This document shows, in pieces, positions 10,406 through 18,219 of a stretch of 37,210 nucleotides of DNA (within the stretch, counting starts at the first letter, position 1; every line of letters begins with the position of its first letter). This stretch comes from Oscillospiraceae bacterium (GTDB lineage: Bacteria > Bacillota > Clostridia > Oscillospirales > Oscillospiraceae), in assembly GCA_016292255.1 (NCBI GenBank), contig JAEEZZ010000101.1, positions 1-37,210 on the forward strand. Direction: 5' to 3'. The notes under the pieces are model-generated. The model was not told the DNA's origin, did not search any database, and saw nothing but the letters and a program-made list of their open reading frames with translations. The translations under genes were made by a program, and so were the position numbers.

Positions 10406-11461
10406 TTAATTCTCCACAAACAACTCCCTGCACAGCAGCTCCGTCTCCCGGGTGACCCCCGCGAAATCCACCGCGGGCCGGTAGAGCTCCTCCATCAGAT
10501 CATGGTGCGCCTTGGCCTGCCGCAGCCAGCCCACCGCCTCTCCCAGAAGCCGGCGCTCCATGGCGGTCATCTCCCGCATTCCGGCGGCCACGGCGTCGGA
10601 AAGGCCGTCCTCCAGAGCCGCGTCCAGATCCAGGCGCAGCATGGCCTGCCTCGGGCCGGGAAAGGCCGGATGCACCCGGACCCAGCCCTGTCCTCTGGCC
10701 GGAAGGAGCACGGCTGCCGGACTGTCCGGATCCAGCGGATCCATGCCCAGAATCACGTCCTCCCCTGCCTCCCGCCAGCGGTCGGCCAGCGTCCGGATCA
10801 GAACGCCGCCCACGCCGTGGCCGTCCTGGATGGCCCAAACGCGTCCCTCCCCCAGGGGCAGAGACAGCAGGCCGTCCGGCGTCACGCCGCTGAGATAGAC
10901 GCGCCGCTCGTGTCCTGGATGCCCGCGCTCGGGCAGTCTGCCCTCCTGGAGCTGCGTCAGCGCCTCTGCCGTCACAGCCCGGATCCGTTCGCGGCCAAGC
11001 AGCTCCCGGCGCGCCCTGGAAAGGGCCGCAGCCGCCCGAAGGCACCCGTAGGCCGGGGCGTAGCAGGCGGCATTGGCGGCCTTGGCCGCGCGAATGGCCG
11101 GGATCAGCGGCCGAAGCTCGGCCTCCCGGTAGTATTTGCCCAGATTGATGTAGTTTGCTCCGCAGCCGCAGAGGGCCGGCTCTACCACATGGGGCGCGGT
11201 CCCGTCCACGAAGGCCAGGCCCACGTCCGGGATCACCAGACCGTCCAGGGAGGCGGGATCCGACGAGCAGAGGATCCGCTCCGCAGCCATGCCGTATTCC
11301 TCCGCTCTGGCCGCAAGGGTCTTCATCAGCGTGGATTTTCCGCAGCCGGATCCGCCCTTGACGATGAAAAGCTGCTGGATCCTGGGATCCCGCTGCAGGG
11401 TACCGTATTCCGAACGGAAGCCCTCGGGCGTATTCGCACCGAGAAAACAGGTATCTGTCAT
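10406..11461 (-). CDS. P-loop ATPase of the PRK06851 type, function unknown
   Basis: This 351-residue protein has a Walker A motif GGSGCGKST near residue 37, then CSSDPASLDGLVIPD and FVDGTAPHVVEP, which match the PRK06851 type of hypothetical ATP-binding protein as I recall it. Substrate and role are unknown. The ATG at 11461 is chosen for its AAGGAG site. It is transcribed divergently from trpS, with about 130 bp between them. Codon use is very GC-rich, like its neighbours. Confidence 0.7.
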   Translation of the reverse strand: MTDTCFLGANTPEGFRSEYGTLQRDPRIQQLFIVKGGSGCGKSTLMKTLAARAEEYGMAAERILCSSDPASLDGLVIPDVGLAFVDGTAPHVVEPALCGCGANYINLGKYYREAELRPLIPAIRAAKAANAACYAPAYGCLRAAAALSRARRELLGRERIRAVTAEALTQLQEGRLPERGHPGHERRVYLSGVTPDGLLSLPLGEGRVWAIQDGHGVGGVLIRTLADRWREAGEDVILGMDPLDPDSPAAVLLPARGQGWVRVHPAFPGPRQAMLRLDLDAALEDGLSDAVAAGMREMTAMERRLLGEAVGWLRQAKAHHDLMEELYRPAVDFAGVTRETELLCRELFVEN

Positions 11462-11520
11462 GCCGATCACACTCCTTCCCTTCATTATATACGAAATAGC
11501 TTTGTTCCGTTCAAAAGTCC

Positions 11521-11549
11521 TTGCTATTTTATGAATCCTATGCTATAAT
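11521..11549 (+). promoter_or_regulatory. trpS promoter
   Basis: TTGCTA (11521-11526) and TATAAT (11544-11549) are separated by 17 bp, with a TGC extension before the -10 box. The leader would be only about 35 nt, too short for a T-box riboswitch, so tRNA-Trp-sensing control is not expected here. Confidence 0.75.
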
Positions 11550-11590
11550 ATCTGAAATATTCGATGAACCAATCCACGGAGGTGTTTTTT

Positions 11591-12601
11591 ATGGATGCAA
11601 AAAAGGTCATGCTCTCCGGTATCAAGCCCAGCGGCGATCTGACCCTGGGCAGCTATCTCGGTGCGATCCGGAATTGGAAGGAACGGGCGTCAGAGTTTGA
11701 TTGCTACTACTTTATGGCGGATCTGCACGCCATCACCGTGCGCCAGAACCCCGCCGATCTGCGCCGCCGGACCATGGAGCAGCTTGCACAGTATATTGCC
11801 TGCGGCCTGGACCCGAAGCAGAATACGCTCTTTATCCAGAGCCACGTTCATCAGCACGCTGAGCTGGGCTGGATCCTCAACTGCTACGCCATGTTCGGCG
11901 AGCTCTCCCGGATGACCCAGTTCAAGGACAAGAGCGCCAAGAACGCCGACAATATCAACGGCGGCCTGTTCACCTACCCCGCCCTGATGGCTGCGGATAT
12001 CCTGCTCTATCAGCCGGACTTCGTCCCCGTGGGGGAGGATCAGAAGCAGCACGTAGAGCTGACCCGGGACATCGCCGTGCGCTTCAACCACGTCTACGGC
12101 GACACCTTCAAGATCCCGGAGCCCTATATCCCCAAGGTCGGGGCCCGGATCATGAGCCTGGCCAACCCCGAGGCCAAGATGTCCAAATCCGAAAATGAGG
12201 ATCCCGGCCGCATCACGCTGATGGATCCCCCCGACGTGATCATGCGGCAGTTCAAGCGGGCCATCACCGACTGCGACGCCTGCGTCCGCTATGACCCGGA
12301 GAACAAAAAGGGCATCGCCAACCTCATGACCATCTACGCCGCCTGCACCGGCAAGACCTTCCCGGAGATCGAGAAGGAATTCGACGGCAAGGGCTACGGC
12401 GACTTCAAGGCCGCCGTGGGCGAGGCTGTGGTTGCCCTGCTCACCCCCATCCGGGAGGAATCCGCCCGGCTGATGAAGGACAAGGCCTATCTGGAATCCG
12501 TCTGCAAGGAAGGCGCGGAAAAGGCCTCCTACATTGCCAATAAGACGCTGCGGAAGGTATACAAGAAGGTTGGATTCGTGGCCAAGGTTACGGAAGCGTA
12601 A
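11591..12601 (+). CDS. trpS: Tryptophan--tRNA ligase
   Basis: This 336-residue class I aminoacyl-tRNA synthetase charges tRNA-Trp. The N-terminal signature GIKPSGDLTLGSYLGA stands for the HIGH-type motif, and KMSKS occurs in EAKMSKSENEDPGR. Length matches bacterial TrpRS. The ATG at 11591 is chosen because GGAGG lies 7 nt upstream; an in-frame ATG at 11564 precedes that site and is unlikely. A partial tRNA-Trp gene lies at the right edge of the same window. Confidence 0.96.
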   Translation: MDAKKVMLSGIKPSGDLTLGSYLGAIRNWKERASEFDCYYFMADLHAITVRQNPADLRRRTMEQLAQYIACGLDPKQNTLFIQSHVHQHAELGWILNCYAMFGELSRMTQFKDKSAKNADNINGGLFTYPALMAADILLYQPDFVPVGEDQKQHVELTRDIAVRFNHVYGDTFKIPEPYIPKVGARIMSLANPEAKMSKSENEDPGRITLMDPPDVIMRQFKRAITDCDACVRYDPENKKGIANLMTIYAACTGKTFPEIEKEFDGKGYGDFKAAVGEAVVALLTPIREESARLMKDKAYLESVCKEGAEKASYIANKTLRKVYKKVGFVAKVTEA

Positions 12602-12625
12602 TCAGCGGAAGGGCGATAAAAAATT

Positions 12626-13789
12626 ATGACATTAGATATCAATTTTCTGCTCCGTGTGGGAGCGGCACTCCTGGTAGCGGGCGTGATCTCCTTTCTGACG
12701 ACGCCGATGGTCAAGTCGCTGGCCACCCATTTCGGCGCCATCGACGTTCCGAAGGATAACCGCCGTATGCACACCGTACCCATTCCCCGCATGGGCGGGC
12801 TGGCGATCTTCATCGGTTTCCTGCTCTCTGTTCTGGTTTTCACCAAGGAGATCGACCGCGGGCTCCAGTCCATCCTGCTGGGATCCATGGTGCTCATTAT
12901 CCTGGGCGTTTTTGACGACAAGTATGCCCTCAGCGCGAAGCTCAAGCTGGTGTTCCAGCTTCTGGCCGCCGCCATCGTGGTGTTCTACGGGGATCTGCGG
13001 ATCGACCAGCTGGCCAACCCCTTCGGCTCCAGCCTCTACTCCTACCTGGATTTCGGCATCTTCGCCTACCCCATCACCATCATCTGGATCGTGGCCATCA
13101 CAAATGCCGTCAACTTTATCGACGGTCTGGACGGTCTGGCCTGCGGCGTGAGCTGCATTTCCTCCGTCAATCTGCTGGTCATTGCGCTGCTGGTCTCCGA
13201 CGCGCAGGTTTCTATCGTCGTTGCCGCTCTGACCGGCGCCTGCCTGGGCTTCGTTCCCTACAACTTCAACCCCGCCAAGATCTTTATGGGCGACACGGGC
13301 TCCACCTTCTTGGGCTTTATTCTGGCCACCGTTTCCATCCGGGGCCTGTTCAAGGCCTACACGGTGATCTCCTTCATCGTCCCCTTCCTGCTGCTGGGCC
13401 TGCCCATCTTTGACATCTGCTTCGCGGTGATCCGCCGGGTCGCCAGCGGCAAGAGTCCCATGGAGGCCGACCGGGGGCATTTCCACCACCGGCTCATCGA
13501 CATGGGCTTCAGTCAGAAGCAGTCGGTGGCCATTGCCTACATTCTGACCGGCCTTCTCGGTCTGGCCGCCGTGCTGCTGACCGTTTCCGGCGCCATGAAG
13601 GCGCTGATCATGCTTGGCTCGATCATCCTGGTCGGCGCGATCGGAATGCGGGTGATCCTGGGCGACAAGCCCCACGCCAAGTTCTGGCACCATGTGAAGC
13701 ACGGGATCCCGCCCGAGCCGAACCACGAACACGACCATTATGCTTCTCCGGAAGCGCCTGAGAGAAACGAGGAAAAGCCGAATGAATAA
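12626..13789 (+). CDS. Undecaprenyl-phosphate GlcNAc-1-phosphate transferase (WecA/TagO/MraY-like)
   Basis: This 387-residue polytopic membrane enzyme transfers a sugar-1-phosphate from a UDP-sugar to undecaprenyl phosphate, starting cell-surface glycan or teichoic acid synthesis. Family motifs are present in order: KDNRRMHTVPIPRMGG, GVFDDKYALSAK with the Asp pair, NAVNFIDGLDGLACG, FMGDTGSTFLGF and DRGHFHHRLIDMG. The tail is hydrophilic. It overlaps the UDP-GlcNAc 2-epimerase start by 8 nt, so the two are translationally coupled and probably act in the same glycan pathway. Confidence 0.9.
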   Translation: MTLDINFLLRVGAALLVAGVISFLTTPMVKSLATHFGAIDVPKDNRRMHTVPIPRMGGLAIFIGFLLSVLVFTKEIDRGLQSILLGSMVLIILGVFDDKYALSAKLKLVFQLLAAAIVVFYGDLRIDQLANPFGSSLYSYLDFGIFAYPITIIWIVAITNAVNFIDGLDGLACGVSCISSVNLLVIALLVSDAQVSIVVAALTGACLGFVPYNFNPAKIFMGDTGSTFLGFILATVSIRGLFKAYTVISFIVPFLLLGLPIFDICFAVIRRVASGKSPMEADRGHFHHRLIDMGFSQKQSVAIAYILTGLLGLAAVLLTVSGAMKALIMLGSIILVGAIGMRVILGDKPHAKFWHHVKHGIPPEPNHEHDHYASPEAPERNEEKPNE

Positions 13790-14930
13790 GCTCAAGATCC
13801 TTTCCGTCTTTGGCACCCGACCCGAGGCCATCAAGATGGCCCCGCTGGTCAAGCATCTTGCCGCTATGCCGGAGTTTGACAGTCTCTGCTGCCTTACAGG
13901 ACAGCACCGGCAAATGCTGGACTCCGTGATGGACATTTTCGATCTGAAGGCAGACTATGATCTGAATATCATGCAGGCGAGCCAGACGCTGTCTTCCATC
14001 ACCTGTAAGACCGTACTGGGCATGGATGGCGTCATTGAGGCCGCAAAGCCGGATCTGATCCTGGTGCACGGGGATACCTCCACCACCTTTTCCGGCGCAT
14101 TGGCCGCGTTCTACCACAAGATCCCGGTGGGTCATGTGGAGGCCGGACTGCGGACCTGGGACAAATACTCTCCATTTCCGGAGGAAATGAACCGGACGCT
14201 GGTGGGCCGGATCGCGGAGCTCCACTTCTGCCCCACCGTCAACAACCTCCGCAACCTGGAGCAGGAGGCGGTTCCCGGCTCGAAGTTCATCACCGGCAAC
14301 ACGGTCATCGACGCCATGAAAACCACGGTTCGCCCCGACTTCGTCTTCTCCGTGCCGGAGCTGAACGAGCTGGACTTCCGGAACCGCCGGGTCATTGCCG
14401 TTACCTGCCATCGGCGGGAGAACTACGGGGAGCCCATGCGGGAGATCATGGAGGCGATCCGGGAGCTGGCGCTCTCCCACCCGGAGATCGACGTGGTCTA
14501 CCCGGTCCACCTGAGCCCGACGGTGCGGGAGTGCGCCTTCGGGATCCTGCAAAACGTTCCCCATGTCCACCTGATCGACCCCATCGACGTGGAGAATATG
14601 CACAATCTGATGGCCCGCTGCTACCTGGTCATGACCGATTCCGGCGGCCTGCAGGAGGAAGCGCCGGCCATGGGAAAGCCCGTGCTGGTCCTGCGGCGGG
14701 AGACCGAGCGGCCTGAGGCTGTGCAGGCCGGGACCGTCAAGCTGGCCGGTGTGCACAAGCAGGAGATTCTGGCTCTGGCTGAGGAGCTTCTGACCGACAA
14801 GTCGGCCTACGACGCCATGGCCCACGCAGTAAACCCCTACGGCGACGGCAACGCCTGCCAACGCATCGCCCAGGCGATCCTCTGGCACTTCGGCCGGATC
14901 CCGGAAAAGCCCGCGGATTTCGGCGCGTAG
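13782..14930 (+). CDS. wecB: UDP-N-acetylglucosamine 2-epimerase (non-hydrolysing)
   Basis: This 382-residue enzyme interconverts UDP-GlcNAc and UDP-ManNAc in the cytoplasm. Motifs: VFGTRPEAIKMAPL at the N-terminus, TGQHRQMLD, VHGDTSTTFSGALAAFY, GHVEAGLRTWD, TCHRRENYGEP, and TDSGGLQEEAPAMGKPVLVL followed by RRETERPE. The ATG at 13782 overlaps the previous stop by 8 nt and has GAGG upstream. With the WecA-like gene it suggests ManNAc in a wall glycan or linkage unit. The symbol mnaA would be equally valid. Confidence 0.95.
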   Translation: MNKLKILSVFGTRPEAIKMAPLVKHLAAMPEFDSLCCLTGQHRQMLDSVMDIFDLKADYDLNIMQASQTLSSITCKTVLGMDGVIEAAKPDLILVHGDTSTTFSGALAAFYHKIPVGHVEAGLRTWDKYSPFPEEMNRTLVGRIAELHFCPTVNNLRNLEQEAVPGSKFITGNTVIDAMKTTVRPDFVFSVPELNELDFRNRRVIAVTCHRRENYGEPMREIMEAIRELALSHPEIDVVYPVHLSPTVRECAFGILQNVPHVHLIDPIDVENMHNLMARCYLVMTDSGGLQEEAPAMGKPVLVLRRETERPEAVQAGTVKLAGVHKQEILALAEELLTDKSAYDAMAHAVNPYGDGNACQRIAQAILWHFGRIPEKPADFGA

Positions 14931-14957
14931 GTATGCGTACCTCTTTCACTTTTTTCC

Positions 14958-15004
14958 CGTTCGTTCCGTTTCTGCTCGTCGGAGACGGAACGAACGATTT
15001 TTTA
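14958..15004 (+). terminator. Rho-independent terminator after the 2-epimerase
   Basis: A stem of about 15 bp, CGTTCGTTCCGTTTC (from 14958) with GAGACGGAACGAACG (ending 14996), is followed directly by ATTTTTT. Confidence 0.92.
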
Positions 15005-15012
15005 CTATCAAG

Positions 15013-15039
15013 TAACCTTTCGCCCCCGTCGCGCGTTAT
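15013..15039 (+). promoter_or_regulatory. Candidate ECF-type autoregulated promoter
   Basis: TAACCTTT (15013-15020) followed 13 bp later by CGTTAT (15034-15039) resembles ECF sigma -35 and -10 elements with an AAC core. It lies 41 bp upstream of the ECF sigma gene, as expected for self-activation. No SigA-type promoter was seen in this gap. The call is a pattern match only. Confidence 0.4.
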
Positions 15040-15080
15040 TAGAGTGAAGGGCCTTTCAATCCTAAACAGGTGGTGAGACA

Positions 15081-15560
15081 TTGACAGAGATTGCATACAA
15101 AGATGCGGTGCGCCGCAACGGACAACGGATCTATCTGATCGCCCTGTCCTTTCTGCGAAGCCCGGAGGACGCGGAGGACGTCATGCAGAACGTCTTTTTG
15201 AAGCTGTGGCAGCGTCGGATCGGCTTCGCGGACGAGACGCACATGGACAAATGGCTGACCCGCGTCACAGTGAACGAGTGCCGCAGTCTATTCCGCTCGC
15301 AGCGCGGCGAGCTGCCGTTGGAGGCGGTGGAGGGCGTCCTGCACGCGCCGAGCCTCGAACCGGAACAGGATCTCGTGCGGGCGGTGATGTCCCTGCCGGA
15401 GTCGCTGCGCACCGTCATTCACCTGTTCTACTACGAGGAACTGTCCGTCAAGGAGATCGCCTCTCTGCTTCATTTGAGCCAGGGAGCGGTCAAAACCCGC
15501 CTCTCCCGGGGACGGGAGAAGCTGAAAGAAAGCTTACAGGAGGAACAAAGCAATGAATAA
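15081..15560 (+). CDS. ECF-type RNA polymerase sigma factor
   Basis: This 159-residue sigma-70 family factor has only regions 2 and 4. Region 2 includes LIALSFLRSPEDAEDVMQNV and FLKLWQ (about residues 17-42). Region 4 includes ESLRTVIHLFYYEELSVKEI and SQGAVKTRLSRGREKLKESL near the end. The TTG start at 15081 is supported by AGGTGG upstream. Its stop overlaps the ATG of the next gene by 8 nt, so sigma and putative anti-sigma are made together. Confidence 0.9.
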   Translation: MTEIAYKDAVRRNGQRIYLIALSFLRSPEDAEDVMQNVFLKLWQRRIGFADETHMDKWLTRVTVNECRSLFRSQRGELPLEAVEGVLHAPSLEPEQDLVRAVMSLPESLRTVIHLFYYEELSVKEIASLLHLSQGAVKTRLSRGREKLKESLQEEQSNE

Positions 15561-16776
15561 AGAACAATATCAATCCGCGTTTTCGTGGGTGGAGCCCTCG
15601 GACGCCGCCCTGGAACGGGCAATGGAACAGGCAAAGCCGCACGGAAGGCGTCGCCCGCGCGTGGGAACCGTCGTGCTGGCAGCCGCGTTGTCCGTTTTGC
15701 TGTTGAGCGGCGGCGTGTTTGCCGCGAGCCGCTGGCTTACCATTCGAGGCGCAGAGGAGCTGCAAACGGCTCCGAACAAAGCAGTCGACGGCCCCGTGCA
15801 GCCCGAGGCACAGGCAACTGTCCGGCAACTGCTGGAGCTGTCCCACCCGGACGCGCAGAGCTACGTGGGCTTCACGCTGCCGGAGGCCTATCACGAAATG
15901 GCAGACGAGGCAAATTGTCTGGAGCTGTCTGCGCTGATGGAGTACGATCAGAAGCGCACCGCGCTTCCGGCCGGGACAAATCTGGACGGCGTTTTCTCCC
16001 GCTATTACGGCGTCGACGCTGACGAAGCTCTGCTGACCGTGGAGGTGCAGGGCAGCCCCACGCTGAGCCGGGACAGCTACTTCACCCGCGGAAGCTTTAC
16101 GGTGGAAAAAGAGGCGCTTGAAAACGGCTTTGAGACCGCGTGGATCGTCTATACGGACGCGGAGGGCAGAGTCTCTTGGCATGTTTTCTGCCACAGCGAA
16201 GCCAGCGACTGCGTGCTGATTGCCAGCTCCACCAAGTCCTTTGCCGAAGCGGATCAGGCCGTGCGCGATCTGTGCCTCGTGGACACCCGGATCCCGATGG
16301 AACGGCATCAAAACGATTGCTACGCGCTGCGGGAGCCGGAGCTGGGAGATGGATGGGAGACGATTTTCACGATCTCCGTTGAAAAAGAGCTGCTGAACGC
16401 AAGTCTGGAAGAGTCTGACATGGAGCTTGACTCGCTTTACAGGAACGTCCAGCTTGCGCAGAAGGAGGCCGACGTCTACATTTCCGTGACACTCAATCAA
16501 GGAAAGATCATTCCCGTCTTTGATGGGGAAACAGTCATCCGGGAGACGAGCTGCGGCGGCCTTCCTGCCGTGCTGCTCCGGAGCGACGGTCTTCCCTACC
16601 TGCGCGTGTACAATACGGAAGAAGGCTATTGGATCGAGCTGCATTCCTTCGTGAACGAGCCGGACGAGGATATCCTCATTCCGCTGTTGGAGGAGGCCGC
16701 GTCCAAGCTGGAGGTCGTCCGCATTGGGATTGCTGAGGAAGCGCCGTTCGAGTTCTCGCCCTTCTCTGTCGGATAA
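15553..16776 (+). CDS. Putative membrane anti-sigma factor
   Basis: This 407-residue protein has a short cytosolic N-terminus (about 1-36), one membrane helix (about 37-59, VGTVVLAAALSVLLLSGGVF) and a long extracytoplasmic domain. This layout, with translational coupling to an ECF sigma gene, is typical of clostridial anti-sigma or co-regulatory proteins. The outer part shows no domain I can name with certainty; LRVYNTEEGYWIELHS near residues 350-365 resembles DUF4367-like regions. Function is inferred from position. Confidence 0.65.
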   Translation: MNKEQYQSAFSWVEPSDAALERAMEQAKPHGRRRPRVGTVVLAAALSVLLLSGGVFAASRWLTIRGAEELQTAPNKAVDGPVQPEAQATVRQLLELSHPDAQSYVGFTLPEAYHEMADEANCLELSALMEYDQKRTALPAGTNLDGVFSRYYGVDADEALLTVEVQGSPTLSRDSYFTRGSFTVEKEALENGFETAWIVYTDAEGRVSWHVFCHSEASDCVLIASSTKSFAEADQAVRDLCLVDTRIPMERHQNDCYALREPELGDGWETIFTISVEKELLNASLEESDMELDSLYRNVQLAQKEADVYISVTLNQGKIIPVFDGETVIRETSCGGLPAVLLRSDGLPYLRVYNTEEGYWIELHSFVNEPDEDILIPLLEEAASKLEVVRIGIAEEAPFEFSPFSVG

Positions 16777-16794
16777 ATCATTCCAGCATGCAAG

Positions 16795-16823
16795 ACGCCC
16801 ATCGGGTTCGTCCCGATGGGCGT
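16795..16823. terminator. Hairpin between convergent genes
   Basis: A perfect 12-bp stem, ACGCCCATCGGG (16795-16806) with CCCGATGGGCGT (16812-16823), lies between the anti-sigma gene (plus) and the proline-rich protein gene (minus). The T run after it is weak on both sides. It probably ends transcription from both directions. Confidence 0.7.
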
Positions 16824-16834
16824 TGCCTGTTATG

Positions 16835-17428
16835 TTACAGCCAGAAGTACAGACCCGCGGCAATCAGCAGCTCCGTGGGCGACGCGCCGTCCTGCTTCAT
16901 GGACAGGAGCAGCACGGCCAAGATCAGCAGATCCTCCGTATCCAGCCCGTGGGGCAGAAGCTGACCCAAAAGCCCCTCCGGACCCAGAAGCCCGCCGAGA
17001 ATCGGCGGGGGCGGGGGCGGATGGATCCCGGGCGGGGGCTGCGAGGGCGGATGCGGCGGGGGCGGGGGTTGGTGCGGGTGCGGGACCGGCGGGCGCACAG
17101 TGTGCGCCCCTACGCAGTCATCCTGACCACCCATCTGCGGGGCCGGCGGGCGCACACTGTGCGCCCCTACGCAGTCATCCTGACCACCCATCTGCGTGGC
17201 CGATGGGCGCACACTGTGCGCCCCTACGCGGTCATCCTGAGCGGAGCGCAGCGGAGTCGAAGGATCCGTTTCCCCGTTTCCCGCACCTTCATTTTGCATT
17301 TTGCATTCTGCATTTTGCATTCCGTCAGAGGGCGGCGCTCTGCCCTGGGCGGCCCGGAGGTCGGCCTCGTCCGGGAGCTGTCGGCGGTCAAAGCCGCCGC
17401 TGGCGTTGGGGGTATAGCGGCTATACAT
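16835..17428 (-). CDS. Proline-rich small protein of unknown function, with translated repeats
   Basis: This 197-residue protein starts MYSRYTPNASGGFDRRQLPD. It then holds repeat-derived sequence (residues about 37-105), a Pro/His-rich stretch (about 106-143), and a C-terminal part GLDTEDLLILAVLLLSMKQD ending in ELLIAAGLYFWL, with one or two hydrophobic segments. The repeat part includes MQNAECKMQNE, an LRSAQDD piece, and three copies of a 19-residue unit based on DDCVGAHSVRPPAPQMGG. The native protein was probably only the two ends plus the proline region. It overlaps the preceding gene by 8 nt. Function unknown. Confidence 0.6.
   Translation of the reverse strand: MYSRYTPNASGGFDRRQLPDEADLRAAQGRAPPSDGMQNAECKMQNEGAGNGETDPSTPLRSAQDDRVGAHSVRPSATQMGGQDDCVGAHSVRPPAPQMGGQDDCVGAHTVRPPVPHPHQPPPPPHPPSQPPPGIHPPPPPPILGGLLGPEGLLGQLLPHGLDTEDLLILAVLLLSMKQDGASPTELLIAAGLYFWL
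17087..17243 (-). repeat. Three tandem 57-bp repeats containing the CGCACAGTGTGCG palindrome
   Basis: Units begin at 17087, 17144 and 17201, an exact 57-bp period. Each carries GGGCGCACA(G/C)TGTGCGCCCCTACG followed by (A/G)GTCATCCTGA. The first two units are nearly identical and the third diverges at its end. Because 57 is a multiple of three, the array is read through as 19-residue repeats in the minus-strand gene. Confidence 0.9.
17244..17323. repeat. GGAGCGCAGCGGAG element and GCATTTT direct repeats
   Basis: Next to the 57-bp array are a CTGAGCGGAGCGCAGCGGAG-type palindromic element (about 17236-17266) and a run of GCATTTT-like heptamers (17287-17323). The same heptamers, on the other strand, occur at 22446-22475 beside another CGCACAGTGTGCG palindrome, and similar ones at 32386-32406. 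Confidence 0.75.
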
Positions 17429-17831
17429 GGCCGTCCCTCTGCCGGGTCAGAAAACGGCCGGCAAGCCTGGCCAGCTTTGCCGCCCGGGATGCCCGATCCG
17501 CCTTCCCCTGTCCCGTGGGCGACAGAGAGGGCCGCAGGGAGGCAAAGACCCGATCCTCCGTCCCCCGCATCGCGGAAAGGCTCCCCATCAGGGCGGAGAG
17601 ATCCGGCAGGCCGGGAGGGATGGGGGGAACGGATTCTTCGCTTCGCTCAGAATGACGGTTGGGAGACGCAGTGGGGGCGGAGGATGCGGATTCTTCGCTG
17701 CGCTCAGAATGACCGGATGGGGGATTCTGCTCCGGGGGCTTCAGGCCCAGGGACTCCGCCATGGCGGCGATCTGCCGCATCTGCTCCGGGTCGGACAGGA
17801 TACTTTGCAGTCTGTTTTGCAGATCGTCCAT
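17421..17831 (-). CDS. Small protein of unknown function with two HSERSEES repeats
   Basis: This 136-residue soluble protein starts MDDLQNRLQSILSDPEQMRQ, a helical, acidic N-terminus (1-35). Two copies of HSERSEES follow (about residues 40-47 and 59-66), encoded by dispersed DNA repeats. A basic C-terminal helix (GKADRASRAAKLARLAGRFL) closes it. It sits 1 nt after the 106-residue gene and overlaps the next gene by 8 nt, so the three are one operon. Similar triplets seem familiar from clostridial genomes, but no role is known to me. Confidence 0.65.
   Translation of the reverse strand: MDDLQNRLQSILSDPEQMRQIAAMAESLGLKPPEQNPPSGHSERSEESASSAPTASPNRHSERSEESVPPIPPGLPDLSALMGSLSAMRGTEDRVFASLRPSLSPTGQGKADRASRAAKLARLAGRFLTRQRDGHV
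17631..17713. repeat. Two copies of the GGATTCTTCGCT-GCTCAGAATGAC dispersed repeat
   Basis: Copies at 17631-17656 and 17688-17713 differ by one base. They start 57 bp apart, again an in-frame period. On the minus strand they encode HSERSEES. This type of element is widespread in bacterial genomes and is normally intergenic. Confidence 0.85.
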
Positions 17832-17832
17832 G

Positions 17833-18153
17833 TCAGAGCTTCGCCTCGATCCGTTTGGTCAGCTCCTCCGCGTCGGTGCCCGCCAGCAGCGGCGTCAGCG
17901 CAGCCTTGGCCGCCTCCATATCGCCGCTTTGCAGGGCCGCGGAGGCAGCCCGGATCCCCGCTCCCCCGTCGGCCTGGAGGATCCGCAGCAGGGCCTTGCC
18001 CTCGGCGCCGGACAGCATACGCTTCACCTGTTCCGGGTCTGGCCGGGATGCTCCCGCGGTCTGATCGGCAGCGCTTGCCCCGGCCTGGCGGCCGTTGGCC
18101 GCCCCAGATCGGGACGGAGAAGAATTGGAAATTTTTTGTGACGGTTTCAGCAT
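17833..18153 (-). CDS. Small helical protein of unknown function
   Basis: This 106-residue soluble protein has a low-complexity Ser/Ala/Gly N-terminus (1-45) and a conserved-looking helical C-terminus: QVKRMLSGAEGKALLRILQA, then QSGDMEAAKAALTPLLAG. The ATG at 18153 is chosen because AGGAGG lies 8 nt upstream. A longer frame to 18651 runs antisense through the phosphoesterase gene and is rejected. It is the first gene of a three-gene minus-strand operon and is divergent from the phosphoesterase. Confidence 0.7.
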   Translation of the reverse strand: MLKPSQKISNSSPSRSGAANGRQAGASAADQTAGASRPDPEQVKRMLSGAEGKALLRILQADGGAGIRAASAALQSGDMEAAKAALTPLLAGTDAEELTKRIEAKL

Positions 18154-18157
18154 TTCC

Positions 18158-18197
18158 TTGCCTCCTATGAGATTATCTGTTATAATAGGATATGCAA
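18158..18197. promoter_or_regulatory. Overlapping divergent promoters
   Basis: Plus strand: TTGCCT (18158-18163), 17 bp, then TATAAT (18181-18186) with a TG extension, reading toward the phosphoesterase. Minus strand: TTGCAT (18192-18197), 16 bp, then TAATCT (18170-18175), reading toward the three small genes. The plus promoter is convincing and the minus one weaker. Their overlap means the two cannot be occupied at once. Confidence 0.6.
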
Positions 18198-18219
18198 GAG
18201 GAAAGGAAATGGTGCCGGC

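Noticed and set aside
11521-11590. T-box riboswitch before trpS
   Set aside because: The predicted leader is only about 35 nt, with no room for a specifier hairpin or antiterminator.
17087-17243. Possible CRISPR array
   Set aside because: The three units are tandem copies without distinct spacers, the period is 57 bp with near-identical content throughout, and no cas gene is near.
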